This document shows positions 34,882 to 46,145 of a DNA stretch of 64,000 nucleotides, piece after piece. The stretch covers positions 50,001-114,000 of the forward strand of contig OY743192.1 in assembly GCA_963555705.1 (NCBI GenBank), in the 5' to 3' direction. The position numbers and the translations under genes were made by a program. The stretch comes from Ligustrum vulgare. Its lineage: Eukaryota; Streptophyta; Magnoliopsida; Lamiales; Oleaceae. Position 1 is the stretch's first letter. Each line of letters opens with the position of its first letter. The notes beneath the pieces are model-generated. The model ran no database searches and was not told the DNA's origin. It saw nothing but the letters and a program-made list of their open reading frames with translations.

Positions 34882-35316
34882 CTACTGTCTAAGATGAGTC
34901 TCATCCAGCAGCCAACCGATTTTTTGAGAAACTTGCATAGTCGCTTCCGGCTTTAAGTGGTGCAATTCTATCATAACTTGAAAGAGGTGTAAATTACCTC
35001 TTATGTTGTGTATATTCTTTACGTAATCCGTAAAGGAATTTACTTCTTTTTCAGACTTGAACAAAGTATCGGCCTTAAACTCGTCCGCCAATTCCTTTGC
35101 ACAATCTGTATAGTTTAATAAAGTGTCCAAATCTAAGCCGGGATATTTATCTTTAACGCATTTCCAGTGAGTGTAGTGTCGGAGGTGATTTTCGAGGACC
35201 GTTTCAAGTCGACTCCAAGAAGCATTCAAAACTTCTCCGCCTCCCTTTCTGTCTTTCCTGGTTATCTGTTCTCTAGTCGTATAATCATACGATTCTGCCA
35301 GACTATTTTCTTAATT
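34882..35316 (-). CDS. unidentified ORF, coding-like
   Basis: The minus-strand frame is open from about 35316, with the first ATG-equivalent start at 35229 giving 115 residues. The translation has normal amino-acid balance, with KDKYPGLDLDTLLNYTDCAK and SFTDYVKNIHNIRGNLHLFQ, unlike the Ser/Leu/Arg-rich junk ORFs around it. No family is recognised and there is no membrane segment. It sits next to the gypsy fragment. It may be a piece of a plasmid or nuclear gene. Confidence 0.35.
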
Positions 35317-35319
35317 CAT

Positions 35320-37540
35320 TCCACGTGGAAAATCGTCTAGCTAGGGAACTCTTCATCAGACGATTTCTCATATGATTATTTTCGTGAATTCGACGTAGAA
35401 GAAGTTCGTTTTGCCTCCCTTTATTAAGTACTGGGCTAAGGGCGGACCCCTCCTTCTATCTAGGTATCCCGGTCTCCTAGTCTCGTCCCTTGTTAGTGCA
35501 ATAAATAGAAGTGAGTTTGCTTACCTCTTCTGGTAGCAAGCGCTCTTTGTCAACAACCTCTTTAGTAATGGAATCGGTTCTTCGTTCTCTATCCTATCTA
35601 ATAGAGGAATTCATTGGTTCATCTCCAGGTTCTGACTGGGCCTTCCCTTCCTTGCAAAGCGAACCTAGCCAAGCAATGGAAGGAAAAAGGACTAAGACCT
35701 TCCTCGCGCACAGACAGACGACCATCTTTAGCGAAGTCCCCTAAAGCATCCATTTCGTCAAAGAAGGACTACGCAGGCACACTGACTACTCTGATTGCAT
35801 CGTCACCTAACACTGCGTATCTGGTAAAAGGCGCCTTTGAGGATAATGATAACTCAGCTGCTTTTTTATCACAATTTAGTGATGTGACAGAGAGAAGAGT
35901 GCCCAGGAGCCGCCCAACGGTTGACCAGCCACAAAACTCACAATGGATCCGGGCACAAATCCGTATTAAAATCGTATGACTTGAGAATTGGAATAGGATG
36001 AATTCCTGGTTTAGAGTTTACCTCTATAGTTCTACTTATAGGCGGGCAGGACGGGAACAGCAGTTATATTCTAAAATAGCTTGGCAGTTCTAGTTCAGTT
36101 CTTAATGCTGTAGTTGCGGGGAAAGGAGGCCTTCAGGCCGCTTGAAAGCGAGTAACCGGGGGCTCACTGCTAATATATATCCTAATACGGACTAGATAAC
36201 TATAACTATCCTAAGACAGAAGCGAGGCAAGACCCCTTCGCAGCGGAGCTCTTGGGGTAGAGTCGAGTGATCATAGGAAGCTGTTCTACTTATTAGCTAC
36301 CGAGTTCGGGACAAAGAGCAAGTAGTCTTACAGTTGTCTGCCCTCATTCCCGAGTCGCATTAGCACAAGCCACGAGCTTCGTTTCCCAAGTAGCTCTGGT
36401 GAAAGGGAAAGCCCAATAACGGCTTGCTTGGTGCGGTAGAGAACCCAACTCTTTGCCTTTGGTAGGTCACCACTTTCTTCCCTGAAGTCAGTCCGGTCAT
36501 TCCATACAACGAAGCTAGCGAACTAAGGGGCGAAAGGAAGGATGACGGCTGATTCAATTGCTTTTTTTCCTCTCGACTCAATTTATTGAATATAGTTGCG
36601 TGAAGCAGCATAAGCGCTAACCTGATCTAAGGAAAGAGGGGGAGCTGAAAGACGTGAAAGCAAGTCTATTCCGGGGCGTAAAGCGTCTGTAGGCCTATCA
36701 GCCATGAAGTTCTCGATCCGGCCATGCGAATATAAAATAATCCATTTTCCGCCTAAGATTCGAAATCTTCTGGTCGTGGGCTGCCGCGATCATGATGAAA
36801 TAGGCCTTTTGAAAGGAAGACCTTTTCGGGTTTTAGCTTACGGCTTATCTTTCCTCATCTAGTTCAACTAAGAGATCTGATTCCGCTAACAGCAGCCCTT
36901 ATTCCTTCAACATCTGCTTCAAAGAGCTAAGCCCGGGTCTCACTGAACTGGTTCAACTTGAGCAAGAACTTCTTCGGATCAAAGAACTATCTTCCCTTTA
37001 CTCCATAGGGACTTCTCCAGCAAGAAGCGTATGAAAAAGCAAGGCAGGAGAAGAGTTCACACATGCAAAAGCTAGGACTTAAAGTACGCTTACCGAACAG
37101 TTCAAAAAAGAACTTCAAAAACAGATTTGGGATACAGTCAAGTGTCAAGTGCGCTACCTGTTGGTTCGCCGTCAAAAGAACTAAACTTGAAAAAGATTTT
37201 TGATCAATAGGAAGCTAGGAATCTATTGACAAAGTTCATGCCACGACGATCTATATGGAAGGGCTGTTTTGTTGATGCATTCCTCTTGAGTGAGAATGAA
37301 GAAGAAAAGAGAGAGCCTTTTCAATTGGTCCAGATCTATCATCACAGACCCTAAAATCTTTTAAGATCTTTTTCTTTCTTTCCTTTCTCAACTCCTGGTG
37401 CTGCTACTCTTCAACTACATACTAACATTTCTGGGTATTCCCATTCCAATTCCTATCATCATCGTCGCAACTTGCGAGTTTGAGGAGGATAAGGTCGATT
37501 CGATGGAGCTGATCTACTCCCACTCTGAACCTCTTGGCTC
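35320..37540. other. intergenic DNA
   Basis: No protein gene recognised. The only named item is the 20-nt rrn16-like word at 36674-36693. Confidence 0.5.
36674..36693 (+). pseudogene. 20-nt plastid-type 16S rRNA scrap
   Basis: GGGCGTAAAGCGTCTGTAGG is the plastid form of a conserved small-subunit rRNA word (bacterial and mitochondrial versions differ in the second half). The flanks do not match, so this is a very short transferred piece or coincidence. Confidence 0.5.
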
Positions 37541-37549
37541 ACCTGGGAT

Positions 37550-37966
37550 ACGTACACCCTCCCCCCGGTGCCGGAAGTTTCTGAGCCACTACCACTAGCT
37601 CAGGTTTTTATTCCTTTCTTTGAAATCCAAGCTGCTGAGGTCAACCAAGAAGACATCTGGAGGGAGCAGCAGGAGCAACCGGCGCCAACGGGGGGCTAAG
37701 CTAACAAGGCCTCACATATGCGAAGGCTCACCTCATTGGAAAATCAGGTAGCTGACCTTATTATCGACTTACGAAAATCCGAACATATGAGGGTACCCTC
37801 ACCTAATAAGATTCAACGAATCGTCGAAATGCTCGAAGAAGAGTATGGTCTGGAAAAGCTGGGCACGATCAAAAAGCACAACCAACGATATGGCAGAAAT
37901 AGTATATTTTACATGGACTCCAAGGAGTGCTTTAATATGTTCTTGAGAACTAGAGTCTCAAATTGA
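37550..37966 (+). CDS. unidentified coding-like ORFs
   Basis: An 82-residue ORF at 37718-37966 has a balanced composition with LIIDLRKSEHMRVPSPNKIQ and a charged helix EMLEEEYGLEKLGTIKKHNQ. Upstream in another frame, 37551-37699, a Pro/Glu-rich stretch (LPPVPEVSEPLPLAQVFIPF) is also open. The two may be one broken protein. No family is recognised. The segment lies just 5' of copia remnant B. Confidence 0.35.
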
Positions 37967-38509
37967 GAATGAAATAAAAAGTAGAAAAACTATTTATTTG
38001 TGATGTTAAGAGGGAAGTTTTCATGTTTATTGTTTAGTTTCTAGGTAGCCAGTCTTTACTTAACTCGGCCCAAGAAATGCCCAAAAACGAGCAGTAAACT
38101 CCGTCCGTTCCGTGGGCCCGCTCCAAAATATTCCGAAAGAGGGGATTCGTGACTTCTATGCTCTCAAAACCCCCAAACCTAACTTACGCTCAGTTTGTTT
38201 TTGCATTTTTTAGTTGCGATTAAAGAGTTAAAACTCTTATGATTGCCCAATGGATTCTAATGTTTTTTTTGTCGGTCAACGTTCCAATAAGAAAAATGGA
38301 ATAAATTTCAACCGGAATCAACAAGTCGGGGATTTACTCCCTCGGGCCAGACCGGTGTCAATTCAAATTCTCAGCAAAATCTGCAAAGTCAACAGAACTA
38401 TCAAGTTCCACATCAACAACCTCAGCATCGTCCTCCACAGCCTGAACCACAGCAAGTGTTACGTAATACGTCTCGGGACTAAGGTTCTGGTAACCGATTT
38501 GCTGACACT

Positions 38510-38923
38510 GTGTGTCAGATCTGTGGTCCTTTTGGGCATACTGCCCTGTATTATTGGAACCGGTTTGATTACTCTTATCAGTCCCAAGATATCCCTCAAG
38601 CATTGGCGGCTATCTCTCTCTCTGATTCGCAGGATCCCAACTGGTATACCGATACTGGTGCGTCTGCTCATATGACCGCTGACGCAGGTAATCTCAAAAG
38701 TCTTACTCCTTACTTTGGATTCAATAAGATATATGTTGGTGATGCTTCTTTGACTCCAAGTTCAGGAAATTATGAATTAAAGGATGTTTTGTTTGTTCCT
38801 GATATAAACCTAATATCTTTTAGTAAACTTATTGAGAAAAATTCTTGCATCTTTGAGTTCTCATTGGATAAATTCTTGATCAAGGATCCGGAGGACAGGA
38901 TGGATTCTGGCAATCGGGAGTAG
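38510..38923 (+). pseudogene. copia gag zinc knuckle and aspartic protease
   Basis: A 137-codon frame beginning with CQICGPFGHTALYYWNRF, a CX2CX4HX4C knuckle whose last Cys is Tyr (residues 2-15), followed by the protease active site WYTDTGASAHMT (residues 45-56) and LKDVLFVPDINLISFSKL. The protease Asp is present. The frame then runs into non-homologous sequence. It is part of a dead element. Confidence 0.88.
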
Positions 38924-39370
38924 GATGGGCGGTTTGTATGCCCTAGACAAAGGTGAATAAGCGCTAGTTGCGTTGAAGTTCGGAAAGGCATCAGAAGGAG
39001 TTTGGCGCCAAAGACTTGCAATTTAAATCTAAGGATGTTATTGACATAGATAGTAGGAATAAAAAGCCCTCTCTGTTTGTACTAGTTGTCAGATGGGCCG
39101 TAGTTGTCGTTTACCTTTTTCTTTTAATGATAAGAAATCTGATATACCGTTGTTTAAATAAAATGCATTCTTATCTTTCTTTGGGGGCCTGCCCCGGTTT
39201 CTTCTAATCAAAGGTTTAGATATAGATTATTCAATTTCTTTTTTTGGATGACTGTACTCGTTTTACCTGTATTTATCCGTTTCGGCGAAAATCTGATTTT
39301 CTCAATCAATTAGATAGATGTGGCCCCAGGACAAGAGCCCCGCCTGGGGAGCCTGAACTAAATAAATAGG

Positions 39371-39718
39371 GTGTTCGAAAGAAAACACCGACATATAGTT
39401 GAAATGGGTTTCACTTTGATGATAAATAGTGGAGTACCAAAGCATCTATGGGTTGAAGCATTCACTACTGCAGTGTATTTAATCAACAGATTTCCATTTT
39501 TTGTTATCAACATGAAATCTCCCTTTTCTTCTCTTTATGGTCGTGATACTTTTCAGGGGGAGATCACTACCTTTTCTGATACATCTGACTGGTTTACTTT
39601 AAATCAATCTTCAGAGCACAGTTCCGATAGTACAGTTCAAGGTGCCGATAATTCATGTTCCAAAAGCATTCTATCTCTCTTTGCCGCCTCAAGCGAGCAC
39701 TTTATGGCATGGCCTTAA
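39371..39718 (+). pseudogene. copia integrase C-terminal region
   Basis: ERKHRHIVEMGFTLM, GVPKHLWVEAFTTAVYLINR and SPFSSLYG correspond to the end of the integrase core and the region after it. The catalytic DDE residues upstream are lost in a scrambled segment (39200-39365). Confidence 0.85.
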
Positions 39719-39729
39719 ATTAAACAAGC

Positions 39730-41095
39730 ACCCTAAAGTAAAGGGGCTATAGCTGTCCACTATAGGAGCTTTCTTCTAACAATCCCTTATTTGATATGTC
39801 ACGAAATCATGAAGCGAGCTCGTTCTATTCAATATCTATATGGGGGAAAGAAGATCGAAGTTGAGTAGTGAAACTTCCTTTTCCAGAGTAGTCATAGGGG
39901 AATGCGACTCAGGAAAGTGAAATGTGATGCATCATACAGATTAGCCAAGAGAGGCTGGAAAAAGACGGGTGATCTAACCAACGTAGGGAAGCACTAGGCA
40001 GCAGGCGTCTATTATTTTATTATTTTGATGATATGAAGTTGCAGTCCTTCGTCCCCACACTCACTATCTATCAGACCGAGACTTCGAAAAAGAACTATTT
40101 TCGAATAGCTGTCTCGAATTCAAGTTTCTTTTTGTTTTATTCCTTCCTCGAAGTGAGGGCGTCTTTTCGACCTACCTGAGTTGATTTATATTATATCAAC
40201 TTACCTAACGCGTCTTCTGTGCAGGCGTGTCCTATTGACGGTCTGTGGTAGTCAGCGATGCAAATGATCTGGTGAGTCAAAATAGAATATTGTGTAATGA
40301 ATCCGCCGGTGGACAAAAGGATCGTGTCTTCTTACATTACGTATATGCTTTAATTTTCCGGCTGCTGGTCTGCTTTAGTTTGAGTTTCGCCTTCCTTTTT
40401 TTTTTGCATTACTCCCACGAGGTGTTGAGGGGTGGAGGGCCTTTGGGGATGCATTATAGCACAGGCCGTGACTACGTTTTTCCGTTGATTGATGCTGCGT
40501 ATCGCGCGTTTCTTTTATTTATTTATTTATTAATATAAAGCAATGGAGGAAATCGCCAATCAAAGAAATCCTCTCTTTTCTCAAAGTCAAAGTCCTTAGT
40601 CTACTATACTTTTCTAAAGGGAATGCTGCCGATACTTGAAAGACTCATCCTCTGGCAAAAGCTTGACTTTATTACTTCAATCGCTTAACCCGGAAGGTAT
40701 CATTCCAGTTTGACTTCTATACCTAATCGATAGTTCTTCTTGCTTCAGTTCCCTATGAGATTGATTGAACAGAACTTTTTGCTACATAGAAATGCCCTAC
40801 AAGACAAAGTCATGGGAAATGTTAATGCGAATGGACAGGGGAGATATTTAACGGAACAAGCAAGAGCTTACTTGCTAAAGGAATGTTTACCGAAGGGCAT
40901 AGCCCTATATATGTATACTACTGCCAGCCTTTCACTCCTCAAGTCAGGAACCAAACTACGGATGAGCGCTATTTATCATTTTCAAGAAATTATCCAGCGC
41001 GAGGCTCCTATTTACTCCCCGAGGCTTAGCGCAGGCGAATCCCAAGCAAGTATTAGTTTCGACTATCTATAGCAGCAAAGAGTTCACATCTGGTC
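39730..41095. other. spacer with one membrane-like ORF
   Basis: Apart from the small ORF at 40245-40538, listed separately, nothing is recognised. Confidence 0.45.
40245..40538 (+). CDS. unidentified small ORF with membrane helix
   Basis: A 97-residue ORF with a hydrophobic segment (ALIFRLLVCFSLSFAFLFF) and a hydrophobic C-terminus. No mitochondrial gene family is recognised. Small ORFs with membrane helices in plant mitochondria are sometimes chimeric and expressed, but nothing here (no recognisable promoter or known gene fragment) shows that this one is. Confidence 0.2.
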   Translation: MVVSDANDLVSQNRILCNESAGGQKDRVFLHYVYALIFRLLVCFSLSFAFLFFLHYSHEVLRGGGPLGMHYSTGRDYVFPLIDAAYRAFLLFIYLLI

Positions 41096-41149
41096 AGTCT
41101 TTTTGAAAACTTTGACTGTTAGGAGGATATTGGGATCCCTCAACTCTGT

Positions 41150-41765
41150 ATTTTTCTCTTTCATCTTTAATCCCATGACATTAAAGACTACATTATTCAT
41201 GAGACAGTCTTAGTGATTGAATCTTTACTCGCCCTTTGGGCATTCACCCTAGTAGCTTTGGTCGGACCACCTTCAGCAGGTTTTGATTTGCCTTTTCTTT
41301 TGCCCTTCTGTCCTCCCCCTTGATTCATAGATAGAGCTTTTCTCTTTCCACTCCTCATTTTCTTTCACCAAAACTGCCCTCCTCACACTTATTGAATGAA
41401 CTTTTTCTATGAAATATCTCTTTATGAAAATTTGCCTATGCATCAACTAAACTACCCTGGAAGAATCCTTAGTCAATGTACCATAAGGTTTTTCCTTTCC
41501 AATCTGGTTCATGGGCTAGGTTCCCTCAGCTCCTTGCAGTAATTCTTCACCGAATTCGTCCACTTCATGAGTGTCTTCCTCTGTCTGCAGAGAAGCAAAT
41601 CGATTAGAAGCTGAAGGACAGCCTATAGTTTCCAACGAAGACTGGACTGCAGTATCTTGATCTGGGTCATTCCTGTCAGTGGTTTTTATTGACTTCTTGC
41701 CGCTGCTAGAACGATTGAGTTCTTCTAATGTTTGGCTTTCTTCACCCCTAACATCAGTGCGGATT
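41150..41765 (-). mobile_element. LINE ORF1 tail and ORF2 start, remnant A
   Basis: The minus-strand frame open from about 41760 to 41523 ends in SNRFASLQTEEDTHEVDEF..., the typical acidic tail after SNRFxxL in plant LINE ORF1. A second piece (41358-41197) is Lys/Gly-rich and ends TVS with TGA. An ATG overlaps this stop as ATGA and starts MNNVVFNVMGLK, resembling the beginning of the LINE endonuclease (M..xxxWNxRGLN) but without the Trp. The junction layout of a plant L1-type LINE is thus kept. There is no RT downstream. Confidence 0.65.
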
Positions 41766-41769
41766 CTGG

Positions 41770-43835
41770 TGTCCCCATGGCCTTTTTTTTGGTTTTTGTT
41801 GCAAGATAACCCTAGAGAGGGCAGGGGGCTAACGTCCTTTTATCTGTCTATCGGTTCAGTGGTTGGTTAGCTCTCTGGCTCCTGAATTGAGGAGTATCCG
41901 AGTTCAGGAGTGACTAGCGAAGTAGAATAGCATATAGTATAAGTAGAATAAAGGAATGAAAGCCGGGGTCGGCGAAAAAGAATAAGTGGATCAATTTTGC
42001 AGATACTAACTATGTCTTTTCTCATCTGCCGTCCTTTGGGCTGTCTATCGTCAACCCCTTGACTGGTAATACACAACCTAAAAGAAAAGGGGGATTTAGT
42101 CCTAAAATCCACTCCAGGGCTAGACTCCATCCTATCTTTATCCCCTGCCTTCCATTTATAAACCAAATACCGGCAGGCATAAAAAAAATCTAATGTTTTT
42201 TGTCTCCCTTCCTTAAACGACCTGTTCAACGCGCGCTACGGACTGCTATTGTCCCCTTGTCACGGAGATCTTTTTTAGGGCTAGAGCAGAGCTTCTCACT
42301 TATTCAACCGAGCATCTTTGGGCTGGAGATTGCTGTTCAGCTGTTCCCCGGTTTTGAAGCTCGCTAGCTGCCGTGTGAACCTCTTCTGGGCAACTGTTAA
42401 AGCTCCTGGTCTCGAAACGGCCGGCTTTGGTTCAGCTCTCGGGGCCACCTCATACACTAAAAAAATCGTAAGCTTCCTTCCCCACCCCCTTCGCGCAACT
42501 TCTCGCGTAAGTAAGGGCTTCGCTCGAATGTCGCGTTCCCAGGGCCTTCTGAAATAGGTATGATCCCATCCTTCCAAAAGAAGAGAGCTAGGCAGGTTAT
42601 AGGCCAGCTTTAGAATGAGAATCTTCGACAGAGATCGTTCCTTCAGTTTAGCAATCAATTAGATCCCGACTGACTTAGCTTGAAGCATGGCTTGCCGTTT
42701 TGGGGCTCGATGCTACTCTTGGGAACATTGATACATCGACTTTCAAGCATCTCGTAGTTGAGCGGTACTGCCATCAACAGTTCCAACATGGACAAGGACT
42801 GCTGAACATGGATAGAACGAGAGTTGAACTCCTATCTCTCTCTTTTCCTGTTAGTTAGGAAAGAAAGACAGAAACAAACCTATCTTCATAGACCATAAAG
42901 CATATCTTTTGACACCAATTACTGGAAGATGGATCCCTTTCGATACACGATGCTGCCTTCCATTCTTTGTTCGTTCTTTTGGGATCTTATTTGATCAGGA
43001 ATGGGACTGAGAGAGCTAGCCCTGATTCCATCTTCATTGACCGAGTAGCTGGACAAAGAACAAAGGAACGGGACCAATCTCACCAATGGGGAGAAGACTT
43101 GCTGTCATCCCAGAAAGTAATCAAGGGGCGGAACAGAGCATTCAAGATCGAAAGAAGTTTATGATCGCTTACCATGACGTGACAGGCTATCGACACCATT
43201 AAAAGATAGATTTATGGGAAGATCGAAACTTCCATAGCCTGAACTTTTCAAGTCTGATCCTCTTGAATACAGTCCATCGCCCCTAATAAGGTAAGGCGGA
43301 ATAACAACCTTCGGAACATCTTCCGTTTCCCTAAGTGCCATGGATAACTGGGAAGATTCTTTAACAACGGATTTCGCCAACAACAAACTCCTTCTTGTTT
43401 GACAGCTCTTTCAACAGCTCGCACACAATGATATTGCGTATAATGATTACAGAAGATTTTCAGATTGCTAAGGATAAAGATTTATCAAGTCCAAGTCCGG
43501 GAAGTCTGTTTCGGTATCAATCCCTAAAAAACTTTCCCAAAAATGACTGTCCGTACCTAACGGGGGAGTATTTCCAGATGATGCAATACTGGCCTCAGTT
43601 TCTTAGTTTTCAGCTTGAGGATCTTTTCTTTATTATAAAGGTTTACAATTTCTTAGTCTAATCTTGGCAGATTTGTACACTTTGCCGTCAAGCCTATTTA
43701 TTACAAAATCTCTCGAGGTATTACTCCTTTGGGGGAATTCAAACAAAAAAAAGTAAAAACATTTCAGTTTTTCACTCTTATTGCTTCAATCCATTGTTTT
43801 GCTTTGTTATCTGACTAATGAAACCTGGGCGGGCA
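41770..43835. other. spacer between retroelement fragments
   Basis: No gene recognised. ORFs at 41867-42229 and 42296-42658 (minus) carry no family motif. Sequence just before 43840 may belong to the copia linker region. Confidence 0.45.
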
Positions 43836-43839
43836 TTTA

Positions 43840-44190
43840 TTGACATTAGCGTCCTTTCAAAAAAGAAAGAAGAGAAAGAACTGGGAGTTGGTTGACCTTC
43901 CGCCAGAACCTCAGACAATCAGTAAGAAATGGGTTCTTAAGATTAAACGCAAGGTGGACGGATCTATTGAAAGGTATAAGGCTCGCCTTGTGGCTAAGGG
44001 CTTTAAAGGAGGGAATCGATTATGAGGATACATTCCCTCCAGTTCTTAGACTCGTCTCGATTAGGCTCATTCTAGCCATTCTCGCACATATGGATCTAGA
44101 GCTCTACCAAATGTTCAAACTTCATTTCTTAATGGGGATCTTGATGAAGAGATCTATATGGACCAACCCGTCGGGTGGCTCTGTAAGTAA
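43840..44190 (+). pseudogene. copia RT N-terminal half, remnant C
   Basis: NWELVDLPP, SKKWVLKIKRKVDGSIERYK and ARLVAKGF are in one frame. GIDYEDTFPPVLRLVSIRL, HMDLELYQM, and a LNGDLDEEIYMDQPVG-like block follow after frame changes (the FPPV replaces FSPV). The homology stops near 44185, just after the block that precedes the loop to KKxIYGLRQAP. Confidence 0.9.
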
Positions 44191-45294
44191 AGGGTCTACA
44201 TCCCCAAGCAAGAGCAGGAAAGAGGAATGACTCGGGTTCAAAGTCTACTTCAAAGGTAAGAGGAAAGACAGAAAGGGATCTGCGCCTGCTGCCTCTGACG
44301 CTGCTTGGTAAACTCGGTCAAATGCATGTGCCTTAGCCGAAGCCTTTTAGGGTTCAAATGCAACTAAAACTGAAACGGATACTTGCTCAGATGCGAGAAG
44401 ATGCTCGAGCTGCTAGCTCTGATGCTGATGGGGTTATAAGTAAATGAGATAATAAGCTCCTGCTGCTTGCTCCTATGTGACTAGAGGATCCAAAATAGGC
44501 TGTGCTCCTACCTTCATTGTGAAGCGAGGCTGACACAAGGCCCGGATCTGCTTGATCTCTAACGATTGGATATGGAAGGGATACTCTGCCAATTGGGATC
44601 TCCTTTCTAGGGACAAAGAAAGAGGTGATCTAAAGCGAGTGCTCTCCCTCATGCTCAACGCGTTGCTCAGACAGCTGATAGCGAACAGGTTATGGCACGT
44701 TTCAGAAGAGCTCCGAGGAACTGGGCACCAGCTCTCGATTCTTCCTTTAGCCGTGGACCGTAGAAGCGATGTGCTCAAGAGCGGCGGAAGGGGAGAATCT
44801 CAGTTGGCCTTATCCAGTGTGAAAGAAATTTGGATCAAGTACTCCCCAGAGGTGCCCCTTTTCGGCAATAGAAGCTGTCAAGTACACTGAAATACCAAAG
44901 CCACTTTGGGTACTTTAGTCTGTTTATTCCCAAAAGAGAGGGCTAATTGAGAGTAGTTGATAAAATCTGTTTTCATATGATTCGTACTCAAAGAAGTGGA
45001 GAACAAGCGTAGCGATAGCGGAGCGAACAATCCAGGCGGATAAATCAACAAAAGGAGAGAGCCCGGAAGCGGGGGCCCCACTCCTGTAGAAGGAAGACTC
45101 CTCTCCGGTCTACCGAGACTCTGTGATCCAAGAAAGGTAGTTTCGGCGAAAGATTAGGCCTTCTGACCGGAGCGAAATCCGCCTATCAAAAAGGCCCCAT
45201 TGGATCTACAATAGAATATACATCCTGGTACTATCAGCCCATACTTAGGATCAAACGGCTCATGCACGAATTCGTACGTGACAGACGCATGGTA

Positions 45295-45367
45295 TACCTA
45301 CTATTGGATTTGAACCAATGACCATTGCCTTATGAGAGCAAGACTCTAACCGCTGAGCCAAGTAGGT
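45295..45367 (-). tRNA. trnM-CAU: tRNA-Met(CAU), plastid-derived elongator type
   Basis: This is a 73-nt gene on the minus strand. The acceptor strand ACCTACT (45367-45361) pairs with AGTAGGT, and the 3' discriminator is A at 45295. The D-arm is GCTC-AGCGGTTA-GAGT. The anticodon arm is TTGCT-CTCATAA-GGCAA with CAT at 45334-45332. The T-arm is ATTGG-TTCAAAT-CCAAT. The sequence follows plastid trnM-CAU closely, with a few changes in the anticodon arm and variable loop that keep pairing. CCA is not encoded. All arms fold, so it may be functional; plastid-derived trnM is a standard member of angiosperm mitochondrial tRNA sets. It decodes internal AUG codons. Confidence 0.93.
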
Positions 45368-46112
45368 AAGATTTATACCTGCCACATAGAGATTCCCCGG
45401 AGGGGGCCCTTGCAGACAGACACAAAGAGAAATCGATAGTAACCAAAGATGTGTCATCTTCTAGCCCTGCCCACCCTTCTAAGGTTAAAAGAGGTGTCAT
45501 TTCTTTTCTCTGGCCGCCTTTCCTTGGTATCTTTTTGAGCTGCTTATGCCTCTCCAGATCTCCCATTCTTTGGAGCTAATTAATTGAGCGGAACGAGCGG
45601 TGTATACGGAGCGAGCGAAGAGGAGAGAGCCCAGAGGGGGCCCCTAGAAGAATCCGATAGCGTAGCTCCAGCAACTAAAAGGTTAGCTACACCGGGCAAT
45701 GTAGTTGTTGAAGAACTCATCGTTTAGGGTCATCAATAACTGGCATTGCTCCATGACGGGCTTCCCTCTTTCCTGGGCGCTTCTTTATGAGCTTAGAAGC
45801 GATGTCTTTCTTTCATCGAGGTCCCGGCTCAAAAGGCGTTGTTAACTGGCCTTAAAAGGCATTTTCGACTAAAGACAATTGAACTCATCGGAGATGTGCC
45901 GGTTCGATCTGCTCCTGGTCTTGTTTTTCGAGATTCTTCCTGCCAATCAAGATCATAATTCCAATCCCGAGGGATCCTCAGCTGTTGTGATCGTAGCATG
46001 TCACGCCATGGTCATTTTTTTATTTTCCTTCTACGGTCCCATTCTCTCCTTCCCTAGCTGACAGCAGTTAGGTTCTTGGATTGAGTCTTAGCCCAGCAAC
46101 TTGTCCATGGAC

Positions 46113-46145
46113 TGCTAGCTATATGCCTAACACATGCAAGTCGAA
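46113..46145 (+). pseudogene. rrn18: mitochondrial 18S rRNA 5' scrap
   Basis: GCTAGCTATATGC(C)TAACAC and the following ATGCAAGTCGAA match the start of plant mitochondrial small-subunit rRNA with one visible mismatch. The match ends in GAGCGAAGCG-type repeats. It is far too short to be functional. Confidence 0.75.

Larger units (their letters stand above)
38240..39720 (+). mobile_element. Ty1/copia remnant B: gag end, protease, integrase pieces
   Basis: In plus-strand order: a Gln-rich gag tail (from about 38360), a zinc knuckle, protease, GAG-pre-integrase with C..CQMGRSCRLPF (around 39095 in another frame), scraps of the integrase core, and the integrase C-terminal block from 39371. Several frame changes and internal losses make it defective. 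It lacks LTRs and RT here. Confidence 0.85.

Noticed and set aside
42296..42658. 120-codon minus ORF and its neighbour at 41867-42229
   Set aside because: No family resemblance; antisense ORFs of similar length overlap.
45895..45925. GCCGGTTCGATC word resembling a T-arm
   Set aside because: The 3' half of the T-stem is absent and no acceptor stem is found.
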